From Rhodohalobacter barkolensis (GTDB taxonomy: Bacteria; Bacteroidota; Rhodothermia; Balneolales; Balneolaceae), in assembly GCF_002834295.1 (NCBI RefSeq), contig NZ_PISP01000001.1, positions 310,001 to 374,000 of the forward strand: a stretch of 64,000 nucleotides of DNA, written 5' to 3'. The position numbers were made by a program, and so were the translations under genes. The notes under the pieces are model-generated. The model saw only the letters and a list, made by a program, of their open reading frames with translations, searched no databases and had not been told where the DNA came from. Of the stretch, positions 8,801 to 18,304 are shown piece after piece (the stretch's first letter is position 1; each line of letters starts with the position of its first letter).

Positions 8801-11368
8801 TTAATTTACTTCAGAAAGCTGAGCTAAATGATTGCTGTAGGTTGTCATTTTTTCTGAGTTTCCCCACTGTTCATAAAGTTCAACAAGGGCTTCCAGTGAT
8901 TCGGCTATTTCTTCCTGTTGATAACCTCTGTTTTCTGATCGGTTTTGAATAGAAGTTAAGCTCTTCAGCAGTTGAAATTCTGCGTCTTCAAAATTCCCTA
9001 AATTGGTCAGGCACAATCCCAACTCCCTTCGAGCTGAACTGAGACGAGGGTGATTCGGGTTTAAGACAGATTCCAGAAGTTGAACAGTTTTCCGTAAGGT
9101 TGGTTCTGCAGCTTGGTAATTGCCGGTTTCCATGTAGAGCCGGGATAATGCTTGCAGTACTGGCCGTTTCAAAGGGTGGGAATCTTCATTAGTCTGTGCA
9201 ATAGAATTCAGAAGTTCTTGATAAAGGGATTCTGCAAGGGCATATTTCCCTGTAGATTGATAGAAATCGCCTAAAGCTTTTTTAGCGACACCGGTTTCGG
9301 TATGGTTTTCTCCGTATACGCTCTTGTAGATTTCAAGTGCTTCCTTAAGATCTTTTTCAGCCTGATCCGTCTTTTCAAAATGTTGAAGAACTCTGGATCG
9401 TGTGATCAGTAGTTGAGCAGTTTCAGGATGATCCCGTCTGTAGTGATCCCGGTATATATTATAAGCGTTTTGAAGCATCTCCATGGCGTCTTCCGGTTGC
9501 CCGGATTGGAACAGTGTTACTCCAAGGCCTTCATAACTGGCTCCAATATTTGCCGGATCCTCATCAGGTAATTGAAGTCTCATTTTAAGAGCCCGTTTGT
9601 GATAAGCTTCTGCCGTTTCGTAATCTCGTTGAACAGTACGTACCGAAGCGATTGCATATAAACTACTTGCATATTCCGTAGATTCGAGCCCGGGTTTTTG
9701 CTCATAAATCTGAACAGCTTTTTTAAAGTTGATATCAGATTCCCGGTAATCTCCCATATGGTGCAGTACGGTGCCCAAATTATAGTAAGCATCAGCAAGG
9801 GTCAGGTCAGATTCCGGTTGATGCTCTTTCCATATTTCCAGGGATTTATTCAATAAAGGATACGCCTTTTCATATTCTCCAAGTTCCCGATAAGCCCTGC
9901 CAATCACATCATACATTTGAGCCTGAATGCCGGGTTGATCACGAAGCTGATCAGCCTGCTCAATTCCACGATTCAGCAGCATATTTGCAGTAACAGTTTC
10001 ACCAAGATTTTCGGTTGGATTACCGGACTTAAACATCCCCATCATATAATTTATGATCTGTTCAGATTTTTCAGCCTCCGTTTGCGCCTGATTCAGCGCC
10101 GTCTCAATCTGTTGAGAGTGATTCGTGACGGTTACCAGATAGATGAAAGACATTAAAATGATGGCCGAAAAAGATACGACCCCTAATTTATTTCGCTGTA
10201 TAAATTTATGAGAGCGGTAAACTACCGAGTCTTGGCGGGCTTTTACAGGATATTCCTTCAGATACCTTTTTATATCGGCTGTAAACTGACCGACGGAGTG
10301 ATATCTTTTTTCAGGTTCTTTCCGGAGAGTTTTGAGAATGATGGCATCTAGATCGCCCCGAAGCTCTTTTTCCAGTTTTTTTTCTGATTGTATATGAGAA
10401 AGTTCTGATAAATCCTCTTTGGTGTTGAGTGCACTGCTTGGGGGAATCGGTATGGTTTTGCATACGGACTCTTTAATCCTTTCAGCAGTTCTGCCTTCCA
10501 CCTTGTATGGTCTTTTACCGGTAAGAAGTTCATAAAGGATAATTCCAAGCTGGTAGATATCAGATGCCACGGTTATGGGATGATTAAGGGTCTGTTCAGG
10601 AGTGGCATATTCCGGAGTTAAAGGCATCAAACCCTTTGTGATTTCATCAGTTCTAATTCCGTGCAGCTCATCTGGATTTAGTACTTTTGCAATACCAAAA
10701 TCGAGCAGTTTTATACTGCCACTGTCAGTCACCAAAATGTTTGATGGTTTAAGATCACGGTGAATGATCAGTTTATGATGTGCATATTGAACCGCGTTAC
10801 ATACATCCATGAAAAGTGAAAGTCTCTCTTTCAGGTTCAGGCGATGCTTATCACAGTAAAGGTCAATTGGAAGTCCTTCTACGTGTTCCATTGCAAACCA
10901 GGGCTGTCCATCTTCCGTTACACCCCCATCGAGCAATCGGGCAATATGGTCGTGATTGAGAGTAGCAAGAATCTGCCGTTCTGCAACAAATTGTTGAATC
11001 TGGCGGGTTGTACTGAATCCGTTTTTAAGGAGCTTAAGGGCCACCCTTTGTTCAAAATGACCATCATCCCGTTCGGCCAGGTACACCGTACCCATACCGC
11101 CATGATCTATCTCTTTCAATATTTTATAAGAGCCGATTTTTTTACCACATAAATTCTTGGTTTCAAAAACACCGGCGGTGAGTGGGGCGATTGATTGGTC
11201 TATGGGGCTGGGATGCTTACTCGCCTTAATTAAACTCCAAACCTCGTTAATCAGATAGGTGTCTTCTTCACAACTCTTCTCAATAAAATTCTCTCTTTTA
11301 GAGTCTTCAAGCTCTATTGCCTCATTGAAAATCTTCTTAATAATATGCCACTTATCATTCCCACTCAT
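8801..11368 (-). CDS. Membrane Ser/Thr protein kinase with TPR sensor domain
   Basis: 855 residues. An N-terminal segment of about 75 residues is followed by a Hanks-type kinase domain (80-370) with the glycine loop IDHGGMGTVYLAE (87-99), the ATP lysine in VALKLLK (Lys112), catalytic loop HRDLKPSN (203-210) and DFGIAK (223-228). All catalytic residues are intact. One transmembrane helix lies at about 405-425, and the remaining 430 residues are a tandem TPR array, probably periplasmic. The gene lies 12 bp downstream of an ECF sigma gene, the arrangement known for kinase-controlled sigma factors such as PknT/EcfP of Vibrio. It probably phosphorylates the sigma factor in response to a TPR-bound cue (inference). 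Confidence 0.94.
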   Translation of the reverse strand: MSGNDKWHIIKKIFNEAIELEDSKRENFIEKSCEEDTYLINEVWSLIKASKHPSPIDQSIAPLTAGVFETKNLCGKKIGSYKILKEIDHGGMGTVYLAERDDGHFEQRVALKLLKNGFSTTRQIQQFVAERQILATLNHDHIARLLDGGVTEDGQPWFAMEHVEGLPIDLYCDKHRLNLKERLSLFMDVCNAVQYAHHKLIIHRDLKPSNILVTDSGSIKLLDFGIAKVLNPDELHGIRTDEITKGLMPLTPEYATPEQTLNHPITVASDIYQLGIILYELLTGKRPYKVEGRTAERIKESVCKTIPIPPSSALNTKEDLSELSHIQSEKKLEKELRGDLDAIILKTLRKEPEKRYHSVGQFTADIKRYLKEYPVKARQDSVVYRSHKFIQRNKLGVVSFSAIILMSFIYLVTVTNHSQQIETALNQAQTEAEKSEQIINYMMGMFKSGNPTENLGETVTANMLLNRGIEQADQLRDQPGIQAQMYDVIGRAYRELGEYEKAYPLLNKSLEIWKEHQPESDLTLADAYYNLGTVLHHMGDYRESDINFKKAVQIYEQKPGLESTEYASSLYAIASVRTVQRDYETAEAYHKRALKMRLQLPDEDPANIGASYEGLGVTLFQSGQPEDAMEMLQNAYNIYRDHYRRDHPETAQLLITRSRVLQHFEKTDQAEKDLKEALEIYKSVYGENHTETGVAKKALGDFYQSTGKYALAESLYQELLNSIAQTNEDSHPLKRPVLQALSRLYMETGNYQAAEPTLRKTVQLLESVLNPNHPRLSSARRELGLCLTNLGNFEDAEFQLLKSLTSIQNRSENRGYQQEEIAESLEALVELYEQWGNSEKMTTYSNHLAQLSEVN

Positions 11369-11380
11369 ATTAAGCGATCT

Positions 11381-11947
11381 TTATTGGAAGGATTCCAGCT
11401 CTCTGTTCAGCCATGCTCTTGCCATATTCCAATCACGGCTCACGGTAGCGGTTGAAATGTTGAGTGCTTTTGCTGTTTCTTCTATGGTCAGGCAACCAAA
11501 AAACCTGCACTCTACAACCCTTACTTGTCTCTCATCAATTTTTTCCAGCTTTTCGAGAAGTTGATGAACCGTCAATACATCTTCCAGGTTTAGTTCTGTA
11601 ACACAATCGGCTTCACCCAAAGTAACCCTCTGCTGTTTTCCACCACGTTTTTGGGCCTGTTGTTTAATAGCATAATCTACCAAAATGTTTCTCATCACCT
11701 GCGAAGCAATTCCGAAAAAGTGGTCTCTGTTTTGCCATTCTATCCGATCAAAATCAACTAATTTAAGGTAGGCTTCATGTACCAGTGCGGTGGTGTTAAT
11801 CGTATGATCATCCTTTTCACCTTGAAGGCGATATTTCGCCATGGCTTGCATTTTTTCATACACGAGAGGTATAAGCTCGTCCAGAGCCTCACGATGGCCG
11901 GAAGCGTGCTTTTGTAACAACAATGTAATTTTGGAACTCTCCACCAT
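11381..11947 (-). CDS. ECF sigma factor (TIGR02999-type, kinase-associated)
   Basis: 188-residue extracytoplasmic-function sigma factor. Region 2 covers about residues 10-90 (HREALDELIPLVYEKM, then HTINTTALVHEAYLKLVD) and region 4 with its helix-turn-helix covers about 125-185 (RVVECRFFGCLTIEETAKAL, STATVSRDWNMARAWL). The acidic core-binding residues of classical ECF region 2 (DAED-type) are replaced by NTTA, as in sigma factors that need threonine phosphorylation to work. Start at 11947 has GGAGAGG at good spacing; an alternative ATG at 11977 has an even stronger GGGAGGAG and would add ten residues. Co-transcribed with the kinase. Confidence 0.9.
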   Translation of the reverse strand: MVESSKITLLLQKHASGHREALDELIPLVYEKMQAMAKYRLQGEKDDHTINTTALVHEAYLKLVDFDRIEWQNRDHFFGIASQVMRNILVDYAIKQQAQKRGGKQQRVTLGEADCVTELNLEDVLTVHQLLEKLEKIDERQVRVVECRFFGCLTIEETAKALNISTATVSRDWNMARAWLNRELESFQ

Positions 11948-12134
11948 TTTACCTCTCCGTTCTATCCAAGAAAACATCACGTTAGCTCCTCCCAACCTCT
12001 TAATTGAGAGCACAACCCCATAATGATAAACGATCATCAATTTTTCGGCTTCTATTGATGAGGGATCGTGTAAACGCCATAAGATGGATCAATCAATACC
12101 TATAATTAAATAAACAAATCACACATTTACTATT

Positions 12135-13748
12135 ATGATCAAGAATGGAAAAATAATTCTCTGGATCTTTGGGCTCTTCTTTTTAAATCAAACACTCTTA
12201 ATTGCTCAGAATAGTGGAGAGAATGCCGGAAACGTTCAATTTGAGGTTTCCTGTAATGAAGAGGGGAGTATTTATTTTACCGATGGTCTTACCATGCTGC
12301 ATAATATGATGTACGATCAGGCATACGACATTTTTAATGAATCGATAAAAGCTGACCCAAATTGTGAGATGGCTTATTGGGGTGTAGCTATGACTCAGTT
12401 TAATCCGCTTTGGGCACCGCCTGATGAACAAATGTTCCAAGAAGGATACGAAGCTATTAAAATGGCGGGGGATATTGGTGCCGACTCTCAGAAAGAAGAA
12501 AATCATATTCGTGCTCTATCCAGTTATTATGAAACGGCGGACAAACAGGGGTATAGAGAGGGTGTAAAAGCATGGGAACACACTCTTGAGGAGATTTATA
12601 ATCAGAATCCTGAAGATGTAGAAGCCGGAGCTTTTTATGGACTGTCTATGCTGGCTACAGCTCCTGCCGATGACGAGACTTTTAGCAAAAAAAAGAAATC
12701 AGGAGAGATGATGGAACAGCTTCTGGAAATGTCACCGGCACACCCGGGGCTGTTCCATTACATCATTCATGCTTATGATAATCCTGTGCTGGCTGACAAA
12801 GGTGTGGAATTTGCTAAAGGGTATGAGAAATTAGCACCGGATGTACCGCACGCACTTCATATGCCAAGTCATATCTTTGTACGAATCGGAAATTGGGATG
12901 AGACAATAGCCTGGAATCGAAGATCTGCAGATGCAGCATTAAAACAGCCCGTGGAGAATATGACATCTATGCATCATGCTCATGCTTTGGACTATATGAT
13001 GTATGGTTACTTACAGAAAGGGGAGGATGAGGCAGCATCAGAAGTGTTGGACGAACTGATGTCGATAGATAATTACCAGCCACATTTTGGTGCCGCCTAT
13101 GGAGTAGCTGCAGCTCGTGCACGCTACGTACTTGAGCAGAATGATTGGGAAGGAGCTGCTCAGTTGAATCCACGGCCTGATAGTGGATTTGACTGGGATC
13201 TATTCCCTCAATATGAAGCGATAGGATGGTGGGCGAAAGGTCTTGGTTCTGCAAAAATCGGAGACTTAGATGATGCTCGCCGGGCCGCCGGTGTTTTAGA
13301 GGAACTTCATCAGAAAACAGTAGAAAATGGTGAGGACTATTGGGCACTGTTAGTAGATGTGCAGCAAAAAACGGTACAAGCATGGGTCTTATTTGAGGAG
13401 GGAAAATTTGATGATTCTCTGGCATTGATGAAAGAAGCAGCAGGTATGGAGGATTCGGTGGATAAACATCCTGTTACACCGGGAGAGGTTTTGCCAGCTA
13501 GAGAGTTACTGGGAAATATGCATATTCTGCTTGATGAGCCGGAAAAGGCATTGTCGGCCTACGAGAGTACGCTTGAAATTTCTCCGAATCGTTTTAATAG
13601 TCTGTATGGTGCCGGTAATGCTGCAGACATGATTGGAGACAGTGACCTTGCCGCAACTTACTACGAAAGCTTGCTTCAATTTGTAAATACAGAGAAGAGT
13701 AATCGTCCCCAACTATCAAGTGTAAATCGATTCTTTGCAGGTCGCTGA
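12135..13748 (+). CDS. Secreted tetratricopeptide repeat protein
   Basis: 537 residues: signal peptide (1-24, ending LLIAQ) and then a helical repeat protein with TPR-like units throughout. The first unit (MLHNMMYDQAYDIFNES, then CEMAYWGVAMTQ) is typical of a widespread family of exported TPR proteins; a conserved central stretch contains HYIIHAYDNPVLA and PHALHMPSHIFVR. No enzyme motif is seen. It is divergent from the ECF sigma/kinase unit, 187 bp away from the sigma start, so it is a possible target or partner of that system (inference). OsmC and methyltransferase genes follow in the same direction. Confidence 0.88.
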   Translation: MIKNGKIILWIFGLFFLNQTLLIAQNSGENAGNVQFEVSCNEEGSIYFTDGLTMLHNMMYDQAYDIFNESIKADPNCEMAYWGVAMTQFNPLWAPPDEQMFQEGYEAIKMAGDIGADSQKEENHIRALSSYYETADKQGYREGVKAWEHTLEEIYNQNPEDVEAGAFYGLSMLATAPADDETFSKKKKSGEMMEQLLEMSPAHPGLFHYIIHAYDNPVLADKGVEFAKGYEKLAPDVPHALHMPSHIFVRIGNWDETIAWNRRSADAALKQPVENMTSMHHAHALDYMMYGYLQKGEDEAASEVLDELMSIDNYQPHFGAAYGVAAARARYVLEQNDWEGAAQLNPRPDSGFDWDLFPQYEAIGWWAKGLGSAKIGDLDDARRAAGVLEELHQKTVENGEDYWALLVDVQQKTVQAWVLFEEGKFDDSLALMKEAAGMEDSVDKHPVTPGEVLPARELLGNMHILLDEPEKALSAYESTLEISPNRFNSLYGAGNAADMIGDSDLAATYYESLLQFVNTEKSNRPQLSSVNRFFAGR

Positions 13749-13764
13749 TTTTTTTTTAATCAGC
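13744..13764 (+). other. Small hairpin overlapping a stop codon
   Basis: GCTGATT (13744-13750) and AATCAGC (13758-13764) form a 7-bp stem around a loop of seven T. The stop codon of the TPR gene lies in the left arm. It may reduce read-through or protect the mRNA end; weak evidence. Confidence 0.35.
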
Positions 13765-13826
13765 ACAAGAAAAGTTTTTTTGAATTCATAAAAGGCTAAA
13801 ATTCTCATTAAAAATTAAAGTTAAAA

Positions 13827-14351
13827 ATGGCTGATCCTGCGACAATTAAAAATGCGTTTGAGCGAAATCGAAAAGCAGTAAAGTTGAAACCAAATCTTGG
13901 TAAAAGCACGGCAGTAACTAAAGTTCGTTTATTTGATGGTACAACATGTGAAGTGGAGCATAAACACTGGTCATTTAAAGTGGATATTGGCAAGTCCGAA
14001 GGTGGAAATGATGCGGGGCCCGGACCCGGTATATTGGAAAGAGGAGCCTTGGGAAGTTGTTTAGCCATTGCCTATTCACAGCAGGCAGCTTTAAAGAATG
14101 TGCCCATTGATCGACTGGAAATTATCATTGAGTCTGATATGGATGCCCGAGGAATGCTGGGTATAGATGATCGGTCACCCGGATTCAAAAAGTTGAGATA
14201 TAAAGTATTTATCGAGAGCCCTGCTGAAGAAAGTGAAATTATGGAGGTGATTGAAATAGCTGACAAAATTAGCCCGGTGTTAGATGACTTCAAAAGAGCA
14301 ATACCAGTAAGTAGAGAGGTGATTTTAAGGGAAAAAGAGATGCAGGAATAA
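13827..14351 (+). CDS. OsmC-like protein lacking the second catalytic cysteine
   Basis: 174 residues of the OsmC/Ohr fold. The first redox cysteine is present in GALGSCLAIAYS (Cys78) on the central helix, but the second motif, normally C-P-V, reads AIPVSREV with Ile159 in place of the Cys. It therefore probably cannot run the normal organic-hydroperoxide cycle and may bind a ligand or work as a one-Cys enzyme (inference). It lies 78 bp after the TPR gene and 70 bp before a methyltransferase. A second OsmC protein with both cysteines is encoded at 36460. Confidence 0.88.
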   Translation: MADPATIKNAFERNRKAVKLKPNLGKSTAVTKVRLFDGTTCEVEHKHWSFKVDIGKSEGGNDAGPGPGILERGALGSCLAIAYSQQAALKNVPIDRLEIIIESDMDARGMLGIDDRSPGFKKLRYKVFIESPAEESEIMEVIEIADKISPVLDDFKRAIPVSREVILREKEMQE

Positions 14352-14421
14352 GGATTTTTTTTGATCTGTTTCAGTAATCACTGAGTTATCATAAAAATTG
14401 TAAGCAAAAATTATTTTAACA

Positions 14422-15237
14422 ATGGAGCCTAGATTACAAAGACGAGTACAGCGTTACGGTTGGGATAAAGCCTCAGGATTTTATGAAGATTCATGGAAAG
14501 AGCAGCTTAAACCAGCTCAAGATAAATTAATGGAGATGATTGACTTGAGGCCGGGTGAAAAAGTATTAGAAACGGCTTGTGGAACAGGATTGGTAACAGA
14601 GAGAATAGCGAAAACTGTAGAACCCGACGGTAAGGTAATAGCAACGGATTTATCAGCTGGAATGCTTGAACTGGCTGAATCAAGAGTGAGTGGTAATGGA
14701 TACGGCCACGTAGAGTTTAACAGAATGGATGCTGAAAATCTCGATATGGATGGTGAACGGTTTGACGTGGCTATCTCGGCACTTGGCCTCATGTATGTAC
14801 CTGATCCTGTGGCATCCTTAAGAGAGAAGTATAGGGTGCTTAAGCCGGGAGGAAGATTAGCGATTGCTGTTTGGGGTGAACGAAAAAATTGTGGATGGGC
14901 TGATATTTTTCCAATTGTAGATAAGAGGGTGAATTCAGATGTTTGTCCGATGTTCTTTCAGCAGGGTACCGGAAACACATTAAATTATTCGATGAAGAAA
15001 GCGGGGTTTGAACCTGTTTGGATTGAACGGATGAATGTGAATCTGCACTATAAAAATGATGAACATGCAATACTTGCAGCATTTGCCGGTGGCCCGGTAG
15101 CACTTGCATATCAGAAATTTGACGAAAAGACGAGGCACGAAGCCCATAACGAATATCTAAACTCAATATCCCAATTTAAAAATGGAAACGGATACGATAT
15201 TCCGGGAGAGTTTGTAGTGGGCAAAGGAGTAAAATAA
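14422..15237 (+). CDS. Class I SAM-dependent methyltransferase (UbiE-like)
   Basis: 271 residues with a Rossmann-type methyltransferase core. Motif I is KVLETACGTGLVT (about 47-59), the acidic residue ending strand 2 is in VIATDLSAGML, and motif IV region reads FDVAISALGLMYVPDP. The layout matches the UbiE/COQ5 type, but substrate cannot be deduced; the C-terminal 100 residues are divergent. Last gene of the forward group that starts with the TPR protein. No terminator seen. Confidence 0.88.
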   Translation: MEPRLQRRVQRYGWDKASGFYEDSWKEQLKPAQDKLMEMIDLRPGEKVLETACGTGLVTERIAKTVEPDGKVIATDLSAGMLELAESRVSGNGYGHVEFNRMDAENLDMDGERFDVAISALGLMYVPDPVASLREKYRVLKPGGRLAIAVWGERKNCGWADIFPIVDKRVNSDVCPMFFQQGTGNTLNYSMKKAGFEPVWIERMNVNLHYKNDEHAILAAFAGGPVALAYQKFDEKTRHEAHNEYLNSISQFKNGNGYDIPGEFVVGKGVK

Positions 15238-15252
15238 AACGGATGAATTAAA

Positions 15253-15795
15253 TCAAATCATTCTTATTTCGGCCTCAGCAATGAAACGAGCTGCGTCTCT
15301 GCGTGAAAAATCTTCCATAATCTTTACACCATCAATGTCTGTATCCTCAAACATCTCTTCACCTTCACGGTTAATCATAACCAACCGTCCGTTTTCGTAG
15401 TAAATCTCTTCAATTTCATTGAGTGGTATTGAGATGGCACGATCCAGGAGTTTCTGAATTCCGCTGCTCAAAGCAGATCGTAAAACAGCTGCAAAGTGAG
15501 TGGAATCTTCCAAATCATTCTCACTTTTAATTTCAGAAGCAATATTATCCAGATAGTTATCGGTGAATTGCAGTAGGATTTCACTGTTTGTGAGTAAAAG
15601 ATCAACACTCTTTTCCTGGGTAGTTATGTAATATTCTGCATCGCCTCGTGGATACCGGGGAACAATCTCAGCTTCTACATTACTTGTGGTAATAAACGAG
15701 TCTGAATTTTGTGCAACTATATGATAGGGTGAAGAGATTATTGTTAGTGTTATTACTGTAAAGGCCAGAAGAGACTTTTGAACCGATTGATTCAT
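15253..15795 (-). CDS. Hypothetical secreted protein
   Basis: Not recognised. 180 residues with a signal peptide (about 1-29, ending HIVAQ) and a mature part that is acidic and helical (YLDNIASEIKSENDLEDS, then ALSSGIQKLLDRA). The segment EEIYYENGRLVMINREGEEMFED is likely beta. It lies downstream of the SLC12-like transporter gene on the opposite side of a 97-bp gap, same strand and upstream in transcription order, so the two might be co-expressed. Confidence 0.7.
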   Translation of the reverse strand: MNQSVQKSLLAFTVITLTIISSPYHIVAQNSDSFITTSNVEAEIVPRYPRGDAEYYITTQEKSVDLLLTNSEILLQFTDNYLDNIASEIKSENDLEDSTHFAAVLRSALSSGIQKLLDRAISIPLNEIEEIYYENGRLVMINREGEEMFEDTDIDGVKIMEDFSRRDAARFIAEAEIRMI

Positions 15796-15892
15796 ATTGG
15801 ATAAATTTGTTAACGGTTAATTATCTCTACGGACAGATATAATCTCATGTTTCATCAATACAGAAAAATAATGCGCACAAATTACGGTGTGT

Positions 15893-18112
15893 TTATGCCA
15901 ATATATTCTCATTACCGGAGTCTGCAACAAATACGCAAGCTGATTGGGTAACTTTTACGAAATATCGGAGCTTTTCAAGATCAGGATCATCCGGTAAACC
16001 GAAGAAATCAACATCCGCCTGAGGAGCTGATTGCATTGCTTCTTCAAACGATCCAATTTCCACATGAGGAATTACGTTTTTCAGGCGGGATATGTCAAGC
16101 AGGTTTTCAAGGTATTCATAAGCATTTTCTACTTCAGACTCTTCAACAACTGTAATAACTCGCATGGTGGCATTCCAGTTGTGCGAGAGTTTATATGCAG
16201 AAAGCATGGAAAGGTCAATATTTCCCAAGTCCATACTTAAATCCCATTTTGGACTCTGTTCGTGGATCCACACATTTACAGATGCACTGCGGCCAAGTTG
16301 TGCAACCGGATCTTCCGCATAGAGCTGAATGCCCATTTTATTCATACGTGCCTCATTAATGATACTGTGTATTTCATCATCATTTCTGCTTTGGTGAGGT
16401 AACTTTAAGAATAGAATGTTGGGAGAGAAGAAAGTACCCTGTAGAGTTTGCAGTGAGTCCATCACAGCATCCTTGAAGTTTTTGGAATCTAATACAGACC
16501 AGCGCGTATATACATTCTCTTTACGAAATGAATCGGCTAAATTGGTAAGTGAGTCACGAAGTACATCCGGTTTTTGTTCTGAAGAAACTCCAATCAATTT
16601 AATGGAACCTCTTGGGTAGACAAGGTTACGAATCAAACTGAAACTTCCCCGCAGTTCACGAGAGCTTCTTACTGGAACTAAAAGGTTGGCCTTCCATGCT
16701 CTTTCATTATTTGATGGGAGTAAGGAGACTTTTTTTGCAGCCCACTCAGCCAGAGAAGTAAACAGGCCGCTTCGCATATCTCCATAGGGGACTTTCAATT
16801 CCCTGTTTGTTAGATAGAGATAGGTTGCAATAACAATCCCTAAAGCTACCAGTCCAAATACAGGATTGATGATAAACATCGTAAACAAACAGCCGATTGT
16901 GCCTATGATGGGGACAGTTCTGGGGACAGAAAAAGTAGGCCGGAAGCTGATCATATTCATTTTCTGCTCAATAAACACTACAAGATTGATCATCATATAG
17001 GTGATCAGAAAAAACATGGTTATAAGAGGGGCAATGGTGTTGAGGTCCCGAAGCATCAGGGTGAACAAAACGATTGCTCCGGTCAGAATAATTGCATTTC
17101 GTGGCTCACCATTTTTTGCAAGTTTTGAAAATTTATCACCTCCGGGAAAGATTCCGTGATCACCCAAAGCCTGTAAAATTCGAGGAGCTCCAACTATAGA
17201 TGCCAACGCCGAAGAAAAAGTGGCACCCAGAAGTCCACCTAAAACGGCCGGTGCCCAAAATGCTTTATCGATCATCACGTTATAGTTGCTGACCAATTCT
17301 TCTGTTGAAGCAACCCTGGCCAGCCAATAGGCTACGGCCATGTAGATACCATAGCTTATAAGTATCGCAGATATGGTGCCAACAGGGATACTTCTTTTTG
17401 GATTTTTTAATTCACCGGACATATTTGCACCGGCCATAATACCTGTAGCGGCTGGAAACAGTACTGCAAAAACAACCCAAAAACTGACCCCTTCAAAGTC
17501 ATTTTCCGGCGCTCCCGGGAATTCACCCCACCACAGAATATCATGCTCCAACACCCCTGTAAAAATGGTTGCACCTACAGATAGCAGAGCACCTACTATT
17601 ACAGCTAAAATGATGTATTGAATTCGAAATGCAAGTTTTGCACTGATAAATGCAATAAAGAGCAGCACAGAAAAAACAGCCAAATCTACAAGAATGGCGT
17701 AATGTTCCGGAAATATGTAGAGCCAACCTTCCCTAAAACCAAAAATATACATGGTAATGGCAAATGTTTGGGCTAGATAAAGTGGTACGCCTACACTTCC
17801 ACCAACTTCAAGACCCAGTGACTGAGATATAATCGAGTAGGCTCCTCCTGCTTTAATTCGAATATTAGTTGTAATGCAGGACATTGAAAGGGCGGTGAAC
17901 GTAACAATGACAAATGCGATGGTAATGATAATCCATCCACCGAGTAGTCCCGCGTTTCCGACTACCCATCCCTGCCTCAGGAAAAGAATTACACCAAGAA
18001 TTGTAAGCAATGTAGGTACAAAAACACCTGCAAAAGTACCATACTTCTGCTTAACATTTAGCTCTCGTTCATCTACTTGCTGTTGAAGGGTGCCTTCTGC
18101 AGGTTGATTCAT
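15893..18112 (-). CDS. SLC12-like cation-chloride cotransporter / APC permease
   Basis: 739 residues. The N-terminal 440 residues form a 12-helix APC-fold transporter; the first helices carry GVFVPTLLTILGVILFLRQG and IKAGGAYSIISQSLG, hallmarks of the Na-K-Cl cotransporter (SLC12) branch rather than amino acid permeases. The C-terminal 270 residues are cytoplasmic with two alpha/beta units (LVPVRSSRELRGSFSLIRN, MRVITVVEESEVENAYEYL), the universal-stress-like domain typical of the family. Expected role: chloride-coupled cation movement in osmotic or pH homeostasis, which fits a saline-environment organism. Ion selectivity is not determinable. Confidence 0.9.
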   Translation of the reverse strand: MNQPAEGTLQQQVDERELNVKQKYGTFAGVFVPTLLTILGVILFLRQGWVVGNAGLLGGWIIITIAFVIVTFTALSMSCITTNIRIKAGGAYSIISQSLGLEVGGSVGVPLYLAQTFAITMYIFGFREGWLYIFPEHYAILVDLAVFSVLLFIAFISAKLAFRIQYIILAVIVGALLSVGATIFTGVLEHDILWWGEFPGAPENDFEGVSFWVVFAVLFPAATGIMAGANMSGELKNPKRSIPVGTISAILISYGIYMAVAYWLARVASTEELVSNYNVMIDKAFWAPAVLGGLLGATFSSALASIVGAPRILQALGDHGIFPGGDKFSKLAKNGEPRNAIILTGAIVLFTLMLRDLNTIAPLITMFFLITYMMINLVVFIEQKMNMISFRPTFSVPRTVPIIGTIGCLFTMFIINPVFGLVALGIVIATYLYLTNRELKVPYGDMRSGLFTSLAEWAAKKVSLLPSNNERAWKANLLVPVRSSRELRGSFSLIRNLVYPRGSIKLIGVSSEQKPDVLRDSLTNLADSFRKENVYTRWSVLDSKNFKDAVMDSLQTLQGTFFSPNILFLKLPHQSRNDDEIHSIINEARMNKMGIQLYAEDPVAQLGRSASVNVWIHEQSPKWDLSMDLGNIDLSMLSAYKLSHNWNATMRVITVVEESEVENAYEYLENLLDISRLKNVIPHVEIGSFEEAMQSAPQADVDFFGLPDDPDLEKLRYFVKVTQSACVFVADSGNENILA

Positions 18113-18233
18113 ATCTTTTATTGGAAAAGTATTAAACCCGGTTCAACTAAACTTCTGCTTTATATACAGTTGTAACAAAAATGTTAATCACAGAATTTGA
18201 TGGTTTATCAAAGCTCTTAACATAAAAGTAATA

Positions 18234-18280
18234 AAAAAACCGACATCGCAATCTAAAAATTTAGATGCAATGCCGGTTTT
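18234..18280 (-). terminator. Terminator of the LVIVD lipoprotein gene
   Basis: Long imperfect hairpin (arms 18238-18257 and 18258-18280) whose reverse strand ends in CCGG followed by seven T. It lies 25 bp after the stop codon at 18305. Confidence 0.85.
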
Positions 18281-18304
18281 AAAAGTATTAAGAATTAATT
18301 CTGC

